From Gloeopeniophorella convolvens (lineage: Eukaryota > Basidiomycota > Agaricomycetes > Russulales): DNA of 64,000 bases. Shown piece after piece: positions 1 through 11,508 of this stretch. Position numbers and translations under genes: made by a program. How positions within the stretch are numbered: position 1 is the first letter of the stretch; every line of letters begins with the position of its first letter. The notes below the pieces were generated by a model. That model was not told the DNA's origin. It did no database searches and saw nothing but the letters and a program-made list of their open reading frames with translations. Location of the stretch: NCBI GenBank assembly GCA_022496205.1, contig WTXD01000004.1:434001-498000 (forward strand), written 5' to 3'.

Positions 1-70
1 TGGCCATGGTAATGACAACATCGTCGGGGTTTTTGCGCTGGAGAGTAGCGAGCTTCGAGGATTCGGCCAT
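1..70 (-). CDS. Probable 3-ketoacyl-CoA thiolase, N-terminal fragment
   Basis: Reading leftward from an ATG at 70, the first 23 codons are open to the window edge and include NPDDVVITMA. This resembles the start of the thiolase fold in peroxisomal 3-ketoacyl-CoA thiolases, which usually read DVVIVxAxRT soon after a short lead. Thiolases cleave 3-ketoacyl-CoA with free CoA in the last step of beta-oxidation. Only the first residues lie in the window, so neither the catalytic cysteine nor any C-terminal targeting signal can be seen. The call rests on one short motif and could be wrong; an acetyl-CoA acetyltransferase would start in a similar way. Confidence 0.45.
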   Translation of the reverse strand, partial: MAESSKLATLQRKNPDDVVITMA

Positions 71-3000
71 TGGGGGAGAGAATGGACAACTTGAGACTTG
101 GTGTATTTGTCGGGTCTTCTGGGAGTGCGGAGGTCGGACGGAAAGCGGGACATGGGATCTACCACCATTTATCTATTGGCGAGATCCAACTGCTTGCAAG
201 TTCCGGTACACGTGTGCACATGGACACACGTTAGGGGCTCAGCGCTGAGCCAGCGAGCGCTGTTCTGTATGTCATACTTAGCGGGTCAACGTTCAACGCT
301 CACCGTCCGACCCCAGTACGATCGGCAGCTGCACATACAATCGGCGTCCTCTGATTAGGACTAGCTAAGAAGCGTCGCTCGGGAGTATACATATTGGACT
401 TTGCCCGCATTTTCACATGAACAAGTTCAGGATAGACATTTAGGCCCGCGCATCACGGATCACTGATGCCGGAATCGAAGCGATGGGATGTCAGAGGAGA
501 GGATGTCAATACTGATATCTTGCTCAAGATCTTGCTTGCCATGCGACAACACTTGTTTTTTCTTTTTGGAAAAATAGGTTAAGAGCGCGCCAGGATGGGT
601 CCCTGCGTAACTTCTGCATGCGCAGATTTACCTGTTACAACAGCACCCACGGCTCACAAATGATTTTGTTACATAGGCTATAATATAGATATACAAGTGT
701 GGCTACTATATTGACATCGAGCCAACGCTACAGTTGTTATTAGCCACTTAGTATAACGCGGTTTGCACCTCGAGATGCGCGCAGCAGAAATGACAGGGTA
801 GTGCGTGGGGAGGTGAGGCTCAAGGCCTCGAGGGCTTGCTCAAGAGCTAGCATTGACAAACACCACTCATCATGATGCATGAGGAGTCTGTGCACCTCTG
901 GCACACGAAGCGACTATGGGACTCACAGAACACATAGCCTGGTGGGCCACTGGTGCTGTTAGAATAACAAGTGACAAGAACTGTGTGTAGTCAGGTGTTC
1001 CAAGTACGGCCGAGGCATTTCAGCTCTATACGGTCATGGCAAGTACGTACTATACATTATGTGTAAGTATTGAGCTGGACTCGATCTCTCGGTGGTGTCA
1101 TTGGGTATCGCGCCATCTCCCCGGGTTCATCGATCGGGCAGTCACAAGTCATTAATCACTGTATTAGTCACTAATCGATTAATCACATGTCACGCGTCAC
1201 GCGGCGTTACGGCTTTGTCTCGTCGGACGTCTCACCCGCGCAGGCCGCAGTGCGTGTGGCATCGATTTTTTTCTTTTGAATCCATTCAACGTGAACCTCG
1301 GCACCGTGTAGCACGCGGCGATCCTACTGTGTTTCCATCAAACAGACCACCTCTCTGCTCCTGTGACCTTTCCTCCGTCACGTACGCGCATTCCATTCGA
1401 ATCCTCTCTAGACCTAAAGCTCATACCAGATCCATGAGCCACGACTCGCTAGGACGCAATCCTGACCTCCAATCAAATGGATCGAATGAAGTTGTGTTCT
1501 AGACATCGCCCCATTTCTTTCTCCAACCTGTCGTACCGTCGCGAAAAATTCGCAAGCCCATATGACCTTCTAGGGAGCTTCCATTCGGCTCTTTTTGATC
1601 GGTCTCTGTTTTCAACCCCAACTTGGCTTCTGCTGGTCATGGAAATGATTCCCCACCGGCACCTCCACTGCAAACTCAGGTCTTGTCTGACGCTTCTGAT
1701 TTCCATGGGATTACCCGGCTTGTAGAAATGAGGAGAACGGTCCGACCTTCGAGTTTTACCAGGCTCGACCTCGCTCTGTGCCGCATAGCTCGCAAGGACC
1801 AGTGTCTTCATGTGAAGCCTTATTATTCAGCTCGAGCATCGCTCCGGCTGCCTCATTTCGCCTATTCACTCCCTATCCACCCTTCTCCAACTAAGGAATC
1901 TTTGAAGACACTTCTCATTGTTATAACGCGTCTTCTGGTTAACGTCGACCGCTCTGGCACTATTACAAGCGTTGAGGCTATCAACATTATAGGGGGTAAG
2001 CTTAGCCGATCTCTCGTGGCACTCACCACCGCGTCCTGAAGTCGCGTAAAAGGGGGGGGGGAGAGAAGACTACGATTTCGCCGGAATTCATGAGCCGCGA
2101 TAACAATCTACATTATCTTCCTGGCGAAACTTATCCCCCCAAGGCTCACAGTATCGCGTCCACAGGAGCGGTAGATCTCAGGTATGAGTTGGTCCTGACG
2201 CAAACAAAGTTTTACCACCAGAAGGGAAGTGAACTCAAGAATACAGTCACCTAGCATCACCTCGAACCACACGTCCGGAGGCCTCGAGGATGTCTCTTGA
2301 GAGGCAGAATCGAGACACGTTGCCACCTGAGCCACGGTACTACTAGCAGAGAGTTGAGTATTGGTGGGTAACTCAGAAAGTAAATGCGCACATACTCAGC
2401 ACACGAGCCTGAGAGACGCGAATTCAACGCACGAAGTCTGCCGTCATCGTCGCAGTGACGTTGATCTCAACCCCAGAACCTACCATGTGTAACGGATTGG
2501 CAGCCTCTATCAGAACCCGTAACGCTACGCGATTGCCCGATGAAATCTACCAGTTGGCAATAGATTGGCCTCTGGGTTTTATCGATCCGATCTCTGGATT
2601 AAATTCAGATTCTTAACAGCGTAAATCTCGATCTCTCAATTATTGGCACTTTGCAGCAATGATGAGAAGTGAGGAATTGCGGCGTGAGAGGGCCTGAGAT
2701 GGGGTCGCGTCTTAGACTGGCAACCGAGTCTCTACACGACGCTGACGATGGCAAGCATGTACCGTGTGGTCGCGTCTAGTCGCGTGCACGTCGGCCTCAC
2801 ACGATAACATCCGTTCACCATGTTCTCTGGCGTGATCATATTTCCCCGATCATCCACTCCACTCGTGCACCTTCTGAGGGTACCCAAGGGAACCATCAGC
2901 ACGACACCAACTCTCGCGAGGTCCGACGTCATGCACGTCATAGTCAGCTGCCCTTATTCCCCCTCAGCTCACGACATTCTCACTCATCCTCACCACCAGG

Positions 3001-3860
3001 TCGCCTTCAACTCACCGGTAGCGTCCCCCGCTGCTTTCTGTGCCACCGAGCCATGCGTGTCACCGATCCGCTGCCCTGGCATCCCGGGGAGTGGTGGGGA
3101 ACGACGCATGCGACCCTGCGCTTGAACACTCTTCCGCATCCTGACCGGAGTGTCCACCGATACTGCAGAACCGGCGGCGCGCTTGCGCATGACGTGGTGC
3201 GGGTATTTATCTCTTCCCAGCGCGCGACATCTCCACCGCTGGGCTACCCGCGTCGTTTCCTTGCCCTGGAGCAACTCCTTCCCTACGCAGCCGGATGGAA
3301 TTGTCCTCACGATACGTGCCCGGAGCGCATCGCGTTCAACGCTCCATGTGAGGGGTAACGCCACATTTCCTTTAGAGGACGTTGGGAAATATTTCGGGCT
3401 CACCTCGCCCAGCGTACCCCTTCTTTCTACTCTCTTAATCGCACGCTCACCACACACCGACACCGGTGACACGAAACATGATGCAGACGACAACGACGTA
3501 CCGCTGGGCCTGAAGATGAGTCAAAGGCAAGCCTGGACTTATCTGTGCAGTCGCTTGGGTCACCCACAGGGCTAACAGAAACATTTTATCCTAAGCCCCG
3601 GTCAATTATTGGTGGGTGAATACCGTAAACCTGCCTGGGCTGAAGGTGCTTGAAGCTAGTCAGCAACTTGGTGACACCGCAGGACGGGCGGACGCGACCC
3701 TGTGGCGCGAGTCGACGCATTGGCACGTGACAACAAAATGGTAGCACGGGACTGTGTATGTACATAATACGAATATCGCAATGTGACCCCACGATGTATT
3801 TTGCAGTTCGACTTTGGCCTTCAAGCTTCAAGCTTCACTAGCTTCAAGTCCGTGTCTGAC
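71..3860. other. Gene-poor 3.8 kb, no supported gene
   Basis: Open frames here are short, overlap on both strands and show no family motif or credible splice pattern. The longest, on the minus strand around 2990-3493, has a composition unlike the neighbouring genes. There is a run of ten G at 2052-2061. A cluster of near-repeats of TAATCAC, TAGTCAC and GTCACGCG lies at about 1138-1205. I see no tRNA, no transposase or reverse transcriptase motif, and no long terminal repeat. It probably holds promoter regions for the flanking genes and perhaps decayed repeats. Confidence 0.5.
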
Positions 3861-5341
3861 ATGGGTGACATTCCGCCGCAAGACCATCGCCATTTATGGA
3901 GGGTTGGTCTCTCGATAGGCGGGCTGATATGGTATAACGTCCTTTGGTCGGTGGGGTTGCTCGGATGCTACACCGCGTAAGTGTACCCCATTTGACCCTT
4001 TCTATGAAGTTATGGACTTCGTGTACAGTCGCAAGCGCTACAGAAATCGCCCACGCTCCCCACTTGCATCTGCTCCATCATCAACTGTTCCTGGTGTCTC
4101 TATACTACGGCCGCTGAAGGGTCTGGACACCAATCTCTATGAGAACCTCGAATCATCCTTCAAACAAGACTACCCAAAATTTGAAATACTTTTATCAGTA
4201 GCGGATGAGAACGATGAGGCGCTGTCGGTCGTGCGCGACCTGATTGCGAAGCACCCCAGTGTCAATGCCCGGGTAATTGTCGGTACGTCGAGGTTTGATT
4301 TCTGCACGTGGACGCCATAATGACACGTCCAGTCCAGCTGACGAGAATGTCGGTGTCAACCCCAAAGTCAACAATCTCATGCGCTCATACGCAGAGGCGG
4401 TGAACGATATTTTATGGGTGCTGGATTCCAACATCACTGTCGCTCCTGGGACCTTGGCGCGGGCAGTCGACATATTGAGCGGTCCTGCACCTTCGCAATC
4501 CGACTCTCTCCGAAAACGGATCGCGTTGGTCCATCACGTCCCATTCGCGTTCTCCAGCCGGACGACTTTTGGAGCCCGTGTCGAAGAGGCATTCCTGAAC
4601 ACAAACCACGCCAAAATGTACATCGCAATCAACGCAACTGCACTAGACTCCTGCGTCATGGGCAAATCGAACCTCTACCGGCGCTCTGACCTCGAGCAGG
4701 TTGACGGTTCGCTTGTCCGGCACCAACACGAGGACAGCGGGCGGACCCGCGGGCTCGCCGCATTCGGGCGCTTTCTTGCAGAGGACAACATGATTGGATC
4801 TGCATTGTGGCACGAACTTGATCTACGGCACGACCTTTCCTGCGACGTTGCCCTGAACGCGTTGGGCGACATGACTCTTTCAGATTATATCTGGCGCCGC
4901 GTCCGGTGGATACGCGTGCGGAAGCATATGACTTTGGCTGCCACCTTGGTGGAACCCTTCACCGAGTCGGTTGTGCTCGGTGTGCTGGCTGCCGCGAGCC
5001 TCCGCTTCCTGACAGGGATGCCAGTCCACATCTTCCTCCCTGCACACTTCCTCCTGTGGATATTGGTCGACCTGGATGTCTACGCGTCACTTGCCGGGTA
5101 TTCGCTTCCATCATCAAAACGGTGGAGTTTCCTGGTAGCATGGTGGACGCGTGAGCTACTGGCTTTCCCCGTGTGGCTTCTTGCTATCATTGGAGACCAA
5201 GTAGAGTGGAGGGGCAGGAGATATAGGGTGCTACGGAATGGGGAGGTGGAAAGAGTGTCTACTACTGGGAGACATGGACGGAGCTCGAGGAGACACGACA
5301 GACACGACAGTCATGAGCGATTGGTTCAGAGCCCTGCATGA
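3861..5341 (+). CDS. GCS1: Ceramide glucosyltransferase (GT21)
   Basis: It transfers glucose from UDP-glucose to ceramide to make glucosylceramide, a fungal membrane and cell-wall-linked sphingolipid, at Golgi/ER membranes. Three exons (3861-3976, 4029-4282, 4338-5341) join cleanly to 457 residues, close to fungal family length. An N-terminal membrane anchor is followed by a GT-A core: VSILRPLKG, the SVADENDE region, VNPKVNNL, the metal-site segment LDSNITV, the AEDNMIG acid motif and a late RRVRW that fits the family (Q/R)xxRW signature. Hydrophobic helices near the C-terminus match the GCS membrane segments. The tail is rich in Arg, His and Ser. The ATG at 3861 is the first that gives the anchor in frame with the core. 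No sphingolipid gene lies nearby. Confidence 0.93.
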
Positions 5342-5630
5342 GCCATGACGTTGTCGGGGGGCGTGATGACATTTATTTCGGACATTTGTAGGAACTGTAG
5401 CGCGATTGTAGACATACTGGATACGGGTGATCTGCACCCTGTAAGACCCATCGTCGTAGTAGCGACTATGGTACTACAACGTCTTCAGCGTGGTAAGTTG
5501 GTGCGGCAATTTCATGTGCACGATGCATGACCTCTGATTCCGGCCCGTCTCGACCGACGGACGACGCGACGGTCATAGATCTCGTCAATCGCAACGTGCG
5601 ACTCTTGTACGGAAACCGCCCTCAACACGC

Positions 5631-8600
5631 ATGGCGGACAGTGACTCCATCCGACACAGAATCATAGCATCGGTCTTCAGTAAGCGCAACGCCAGTGGTA
5701 GGCCAGAGGAGCATTACGTGTCGCACATCAAGATTTGGGAGGATGCTGGCCCAGAAGCAGACCTAAAGCCGCGTTACATCTTGCTTGCTCGTAAGCCCGA
5801 GCAGCGCTGCTTGGAAAACCGTCGTCACCCTTCATTGCAGGAGATAACGACGGTGGTTCCTTCATACATAAGTCGAAGCTTAACTCCAATGGCACATTTT
5901 CCGTTGGCAAGACGTGGAAATTGAGCGAGGTGCGAGCCGTCGAGGTGGTGAACGTGAGTTTGCATGTCTCCTTGCGCTGAAAGACCACATGCTGAGATAA
6001 TTGTAGCCTCTGGCATTCAATATCACCTTAGCAAGAACATACAGATGGCAGACTGAGAAGCCTACCGACCAGCTGGCCTTCCTTCACGCGCTTGTCGACC
6101 TATTCAAGACCGTGTCCAACACATCTCTACAAGTGATTGGACTGGCAGAAGAGGCAACTCCAAGTGCGTTTTTATCACAGTCTATTTGACCGAGGCCTTA
6201 TATTCAGTAGCTGTGAGACCCCCCGCAGAGATTAGCTACCCCAATGAGACGCCTACGATTGTTCCTCCTGCCTCCCTGAGATCGAGTGAACCCCGTCGAC
6301 AGCGCAACGGGCAGCTCCAAGATCCCAAGGACTATGACGACCCTCCGAGTAACTTCTCTGTACCTGGTGCGCGACCCCAATCGAACCCCCGACGGAGGCC
6401 GTCTCCATCCTTGCGCACCCCTTCACCATCTACGTCTGAAGCTGCTACGCCAACAATTCCTCCCGCCCGGCCTCGCCAGCATGCACAAGCGCCTGGCGGC
6501 ATGATCCGCCCGCCGCGAGCTGCGAGGCCCAGCATAGGGTCATCGAGAGCTTCGGCTGCTTCTGATGTTCCGTCGATCCAGCTGCCTTCTCCTTCCCGGC
6601 TTTCGGTCGCTCCGACGACCTCTGATACCAGGAATTCTTTGGATACCACAAACCTATCTGCATCGCGCCCATCTCTTGACTCCCCTTCGCCCGTTACCTC
6701 GATCGATCAACCAGCGAGTACACTGTTTCCAGCATCTTCCAACGCTCGTCGTTCGCCGTCGCCGACTCCATCAACCCAGTCAAAGGCTAAAGTGAAAGTT
6801 CAGCCTCGCAGTGCCACTGCTCCTCAGGAACAGGCGCAACATCGTCGAGACCAGAATGCCCGGATATCTTTCTTCGACCCAGCTAACCAGGGTACTCTCG
6901 ACCGCCTCATATTTCGTGGCGCCGAGACATTAGAGCCAGAGGGCGAAGAAGAAGGCACACAGGATGTAATGGCTAATGTTGAGGAGATGTTGGAGGGCTA
7001 CGAATGGGCCAGTGACGACAAGTTTGGACGAAACCGGAGTAAGGGTGCAGTCGACCAGATAGAAGCTCGACTACTGGATGAACTTATGGCCTTGGACAAG
7101 GTAGCTTCACACCATCTTATTGGTGATGCTGATTCAAAACTTCCCATTTGGAAAGGCGAACATCCACTCCTTCATCGAGTCTGATGATCGCATCGCACTG
7201 GTATTGAAGCTCCTCGATGAAGCCATATCGGAACTGGACAACATGGACGGCTTGGTATCATCCTACAAGATTCACCTTAATGCAAGTCATTCGAGTGTTG
7301 CGGTCGCTGGCTCTTGAATAATGGCGTTCATTTAGGCCGTCAATGAGGACATTTCGTTCATCCAGTCACAGAACCGAGGTCTTCAAGTGCAAACCCAGAA
7401 CCAACGTGCTCTATTGGGCGAGCTCGAACAACTGCTAGTATGTCTCGCATATGGCCTTTTTCGCCGGATTCTAAGATATTCGTCCTGCAGCAAACCGTGC
7501 AGGTTGATCGGGAGGCGCTGATTGCCCTGGCACAAGGATCTCTGCGCGACGCGGAAGGCATACAATTACTAGAAGAGGCTTCAACAGAGCTTTACAAAGC
7601 TCTACAGGCCGGCAGAGACCGAGGTACGTGCTGTCTCCATGCGTCCTGCACAATAGTAACCTGGTCTCAGATATGGCTGCTACTATGGAACGATTGGAGG
7701 AGTATCGAACACACAACGCGCAATTCTGCAAGCGTCTTTATGATTATCTGTCTATCATGTTCACAGCTCAGGTACGCACAAGCCCCGCCCAGCATTCAAA
7801 GTACTGAGCGCTGAGCGCTGAATCCTTAGTCGACTATGCTCCTGGGAGATTCCAATGGGCTCTCGAGGCCTAACGGACGTGGGAGAGTAGAGATAAAGAG
7901 CCACAAGGATTTGGAGGGTTATCTTGATCGTTATTGCGGACTTGTCCTTTACATGAAGGAAATGGACGAAGTCGCCTATGGCAAACTCTGCGCGGTGTGT
8001 CCCGCGTGTTCTCTCCGTCCGTGTCATCACTGATGGCCTATCTTCTAGGCCTACTTCTCTGCCGCCAGTCAACTACATAACACTCAAATAACTTCGTTTC
8101 TTTCCCTGTGCACTGGTCTGATCAAGAAGGCGCCAGAGGACGATGCCGAGTACAGTAGGTTACTCTACTAAGCTTACTCGCGATTTTCCTCAAGCATGTC
8201 ATCGTTAGGCTTCTCCATGACACCGACTGGCACCACCTCCAAAGCAGCCGGTGGCCTACGACGCGCCGGTACCATGGTTCGGTCACCGCTAGAGGGCCGA
8301 AAAGACAAGGAAAGGCCGTCGGACGGCGACATGAGTGCGCAAGATGTTCGGTCACATCTTCCTGTGTAACCTTCATCTGGCTGACTCTAAGTCAGGCCTT
8401 CGGCCAGGCCTTGGAGCAGATTTCACGCCAGATCTACCGCGAGGAGGATTTCATCGCCGATTTCTTGCAAATTAACGAGGCCGGCCTCACGTTTGCAGAC
8501 TACATGGGGCTTGAGAACTACTTCCGACGGCAGGCTGCACGCACGTCGGGACTAAGTGCTCAGACGAACAAGCTCGTGCGCGGTGCCATGGACCTCATCT

Positions 8601-9810
8601 TTGGCTTTTTGCCCCTGGAAATGAAGTCTTGGATTGACAATGCTCTGAGAAAAGATGACGTGCACGTTCCTTCACCCTTTTTCTTGGTCCCTTTCGCAAG
8701 GCTGATATGTCGACAGTCAAGTCATCGGCATCCTGGCCACCCTTGAGCGATTCTTGGCCGATGCAGACGAACGAGGCAAAGCATTCTTCATCAATTTCTT
8801 GGATAAGCAACATACCCGTTTGAAGGGCCTGTTTGAGCGTCATGTGGTACGTCTGCCTATAGAATCCGACTGGACTGATGTCGCTCACAAACATCATCCT
8901 TGAAGTCTGCACAGATCAAGGCAGTAGAAGAGACGAAGCTGACAAGCAAGAAACGCAACGGGGTGGCTCATTTCGTCAAATACTTCCCTGTTTACGTTGG
9001 ACGCGTGGAGAACCAGCTCATCGGAGCGGACACGCTCGAGATACGGCAGAGCGTGGACAGCGCGTACGACAAGATCGTGCAGACTATGTTTGACTCGCTC
9101 AAGCACATGGCGAAGTTGGACGGCGAAGAGGAGGACAAGGGACAGCTCAATTACCACGTCATCCTCATCGGTACGCCCAACGCCTTCGTGCTGCTAGGGT
9201 AGGAACTGAAAAACTTGTCAAGAGAATATGCATTACTTCGTTGCCGAGATCCGGCAGCAGGAGATTGGTTCGGTTAACGTGTTCTCTTCAAGGGCAGAGG
9301 CTGTCTATGAGGAGAACCTCAGCGCCTATGTCAAGATCGTCCTCCGGCGGCCATTTTCCAAGATCATCGTGAGCAATATTATTCTTCAGCCCCCGCACAT
9401 TATTCACGTGGTACTATATTATCCAGGACTATTTCGATGGTGTGGAGCGGTTGCTGAAGACCACCGCGCCCACAGAAGTCTCCGGTAACAGCAGTTACAG
9501 CAGGTCTGCGCTTAAGAAGGTCGTCAGGGAGTATGACGCAAAAGATGTCCGGAAGCATGTCGACGCACTTTTCAAGCGTGTTGAGAAGCACTTCACCGAG
9601 GCTTCCGAGAAGACAACGGGCGAGAGCAGCGGCATCGCGCCCGGCACGGTCCTGGTGGGCGTGTGGAAGGCGTGCGAGGAAGAGCTGCTGAGGATCACGG
9701 AGATCTTTTCCAAGCGTATATCCCAGTGCTACGCTAACAGTGGCGTCTCGCTGGATTACACTGCTGGGGACGTAGAGGCTGCCTTCAAGCGCCACCGAGT
9801 CAGTTCGTAG
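5631..9810 (+). CDS. SEC3: Exocyst complex component Sec3
   Basis: Sec3 is the exocyst subunit that binds PI(4,5)P2 and Rho GTPases and marks the plasma-membrane site where secretory vesicles are tethered. Sixteen exons give about 1127 residues. The N-terminus (SHIKIWEDAG, then the KTWKLSEVRAVEV strand) is the Sec3 PH-like lipid-binding domain. A Pro/Ser-rich linker in exon 4 (6208-7100) follows, then the coiled region (KIHLNAVNEDI) and the helical C-terminal Sec3 domain (AFGQALEQISRQIYREEDF, HFVKYFPVYVGRVENQL). Exons are 5631-5790, 5841-5953, 6007-6163, 6208-7100, 7156-7281, 7336-7437, 7491-7623, 7671-7771, 7830-7994, 8049-8154, 8209-8350, 8392-8661, 8717-8846, 8915-9170, 9223-9368 and 9427-9810. 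Introns 5 (7282-7335) and 12 (8662-8716) fit only as GC-AG. An upstream ATG at 5526 is out of frame. Confidence 0.93.
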
Positions 9811-10628
9811 TGCTGCGTTGGACAGTTGTATGTATTCTAGCTTTCTTGCAAACCACCTTCAATCCTGCTTCTTCTATGGTGCATAGGCGCCTTGGCTTGC
9901 TAGCATGCAGGTGGTGCATTCATGCCACCCCATGACGGACGCGTCCGAGATGGGCTCCCAAAGGAAGCTTGTAACCTATCTACCTTTCTGGTGGTCATAT
10001 CCAGATGTGGTTGATCATATCCATCGTGGACGACAAGTCAAACCCCCACGGGCGGCCAGCACGCCATCCGCAACCAGCGCTGAACGTGAACGTTGGGCTA
10101 CCCCATATGTCCCCTGCCTGCCGCGTATATTAATGAATGGTCTGCTCTTATTAGCTCGGGCACGAGGGCCCCGGAAGTAAGCCAAAAACTTTGCATTTGG
10201 CCTTCGGCCGGCATGGCGTTCCCGCGCGTGGGTCGGGCGCGATTGAGGTGGAGAGCGAGCGCAGCAGATCGGGATATATCACCGTTATGTGGCTACTCGA
10301 ACCGCACGGCGAGCGAGCGTGCGCACGACATGTGGCGGCGCGCGTCTCTTGGAAACGGAATTTAGTGTGGGTCGTATGTTGTTCCAGGGTTGCTCCTCAG
10401 CGCGCAGGTGACTGATATTCTCTGATGCACGACCCCGATGATGCCGCCATGTCGTGTAAGGCGCGCCCGTTGCCGTATCCCGCCGGCTTCCACGCTCGGT
10501 TGAATCTAACTTTTATTGAGCGTGCAGAATCACAAGAAGACCACGTATATAACGACAAGCGATAAGATTATGCACCACGTGACTGTTTAATGTTCAGATT
10601 GCGAACTCCCCGCACACGATCACTTATT
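9811..10628. other. Intergenic, convergent SEC3/YOP1
   Basis: This spacer separates the 3' ends of two converging genes. Short overlapping frames on both strands show no motif or splice logic. I see no RNA gene or repeat. It should hold the two 3' UTRs. Confidence 0.5.
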
Positions 10629-11508
10629 TCAGTTGTTCACAGCTTCACCAACATCGTAGCCGACGTCGTAGCCGGACGCGGCGGGAGTGACCTGAGGACG
10701 AGGAGACGGTGGGTGGTTGCTTGCTGCCGCAGAGGCGCCAGAGACGGTCCTGGAGCCCACCGGACGGCCACCGGCGGTCGCTTCGGCCGGAGGGTGGGCG
10801 GAAGAGCCCAAAGCGCCCAGGAGGCCCTGCAGGGACTGGAGAGCCTTTTGGCCGACAGGAGGAAAGCCGTTTGCGATGCCCTCGCCGGCAGCGCCATGCT
10901 TGGACGCCATGGGTGTCCTGTCCACCGCGCTCCAGACGAGCTCCCAGAGCGTAGTGAGGCGCGTCTGGAGGAACGTGATCGTCTCGGTGCGCGCGGAGGT
11001 GATGCTCGCGTCGATTTCGGCCTCATTTTGGATGAGGAACGGCTCCACGTATGTCTGGTAAATATAGGTCGAGCCCTGCGCAGATGAGTCAGCGCCAGTG
11101 GCATATTCGCATGGAGACCGCATTTGATGCGGAAGAGAACGTACCTCGGTCTGCGGGAGGGAAAGGAACAGCAGGAAGATGGTCTTGATCTCCCAGTAGA
11201 ACGGGAACCTAAGTCATGTGAACGCACGGATTGGTATTAGCGGCGTAAGGTTTCAAAGATTCTGGCGTACCAGCTCAGTAACCACTCCGCGGCGTATTCG
11301 AAGGCGACGACTGCGCCTATGACGGTCCAGTAGCTAGCCCACCGCTCCACCTCCCGCTCATCCAGCGGGCGCTGCTTGAGGGCCTTGAAGGTGGAGTAGG
11401 CTGGCAAAAGAAAGGCAAACCACCCCCTGAAACAGCCAGTCAGTGAGAGGCGTTGATGTTGGCAATTTGACCTCACGTGAGGAGACGAGACACCAAAGAC
11501 ATGAGCAT
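10629..11508 (-). CDS. YOP1: ER membrane-shaping protein Yop1 (REEP5/DP1 family)
   Basis: Yop1 bends and stabilises tubular ER together with reticulons. Four exons on the minus strand (11508-11477, 11426-11271, 11208-11145, 11075-10629) give 232 residues. The TB2/DP1/HVA22 domain is complete: LLPAYSTFKAL, then the ERWASYWTVIGAV hairpin, the second hairpin running through EWLLSWFPFYWEIKTIF, and an amphipathic stretch beginning YIYQTYVEPF. The C-terminal third is Ala/Pro/Gly-rich and ends with a small direct repeat, GYDVGYDVG, before the terminal residues. Exon 1 has only 32 nt and starts MLMSLVSRLL; the second Met two codons later could also serve. The upstream region is shared with the divergent transcription-factor gene 1.6 kb away. 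Confidence 0.93.

Noticed and set aside
2990..3493. A 167-codon minus-strand frame in the gene-poor region
   Set aside because: No family resemblance, overlapped by frames on the other strand, no supporting splice pattern.
5526..5630. An upstream ATG frame before SEC3
   Set aside because: It is out of frame with the PH-like domain; the ATG at 5631 begins the conserved N-terminus directly.
10637..11227. A 196-codon minus-strand frame overlapping YOP1
   Set aside because: It is another frame of the YOP1 exons and of intron sequence; composition is Arg/Ser/Pro-rich without domain.
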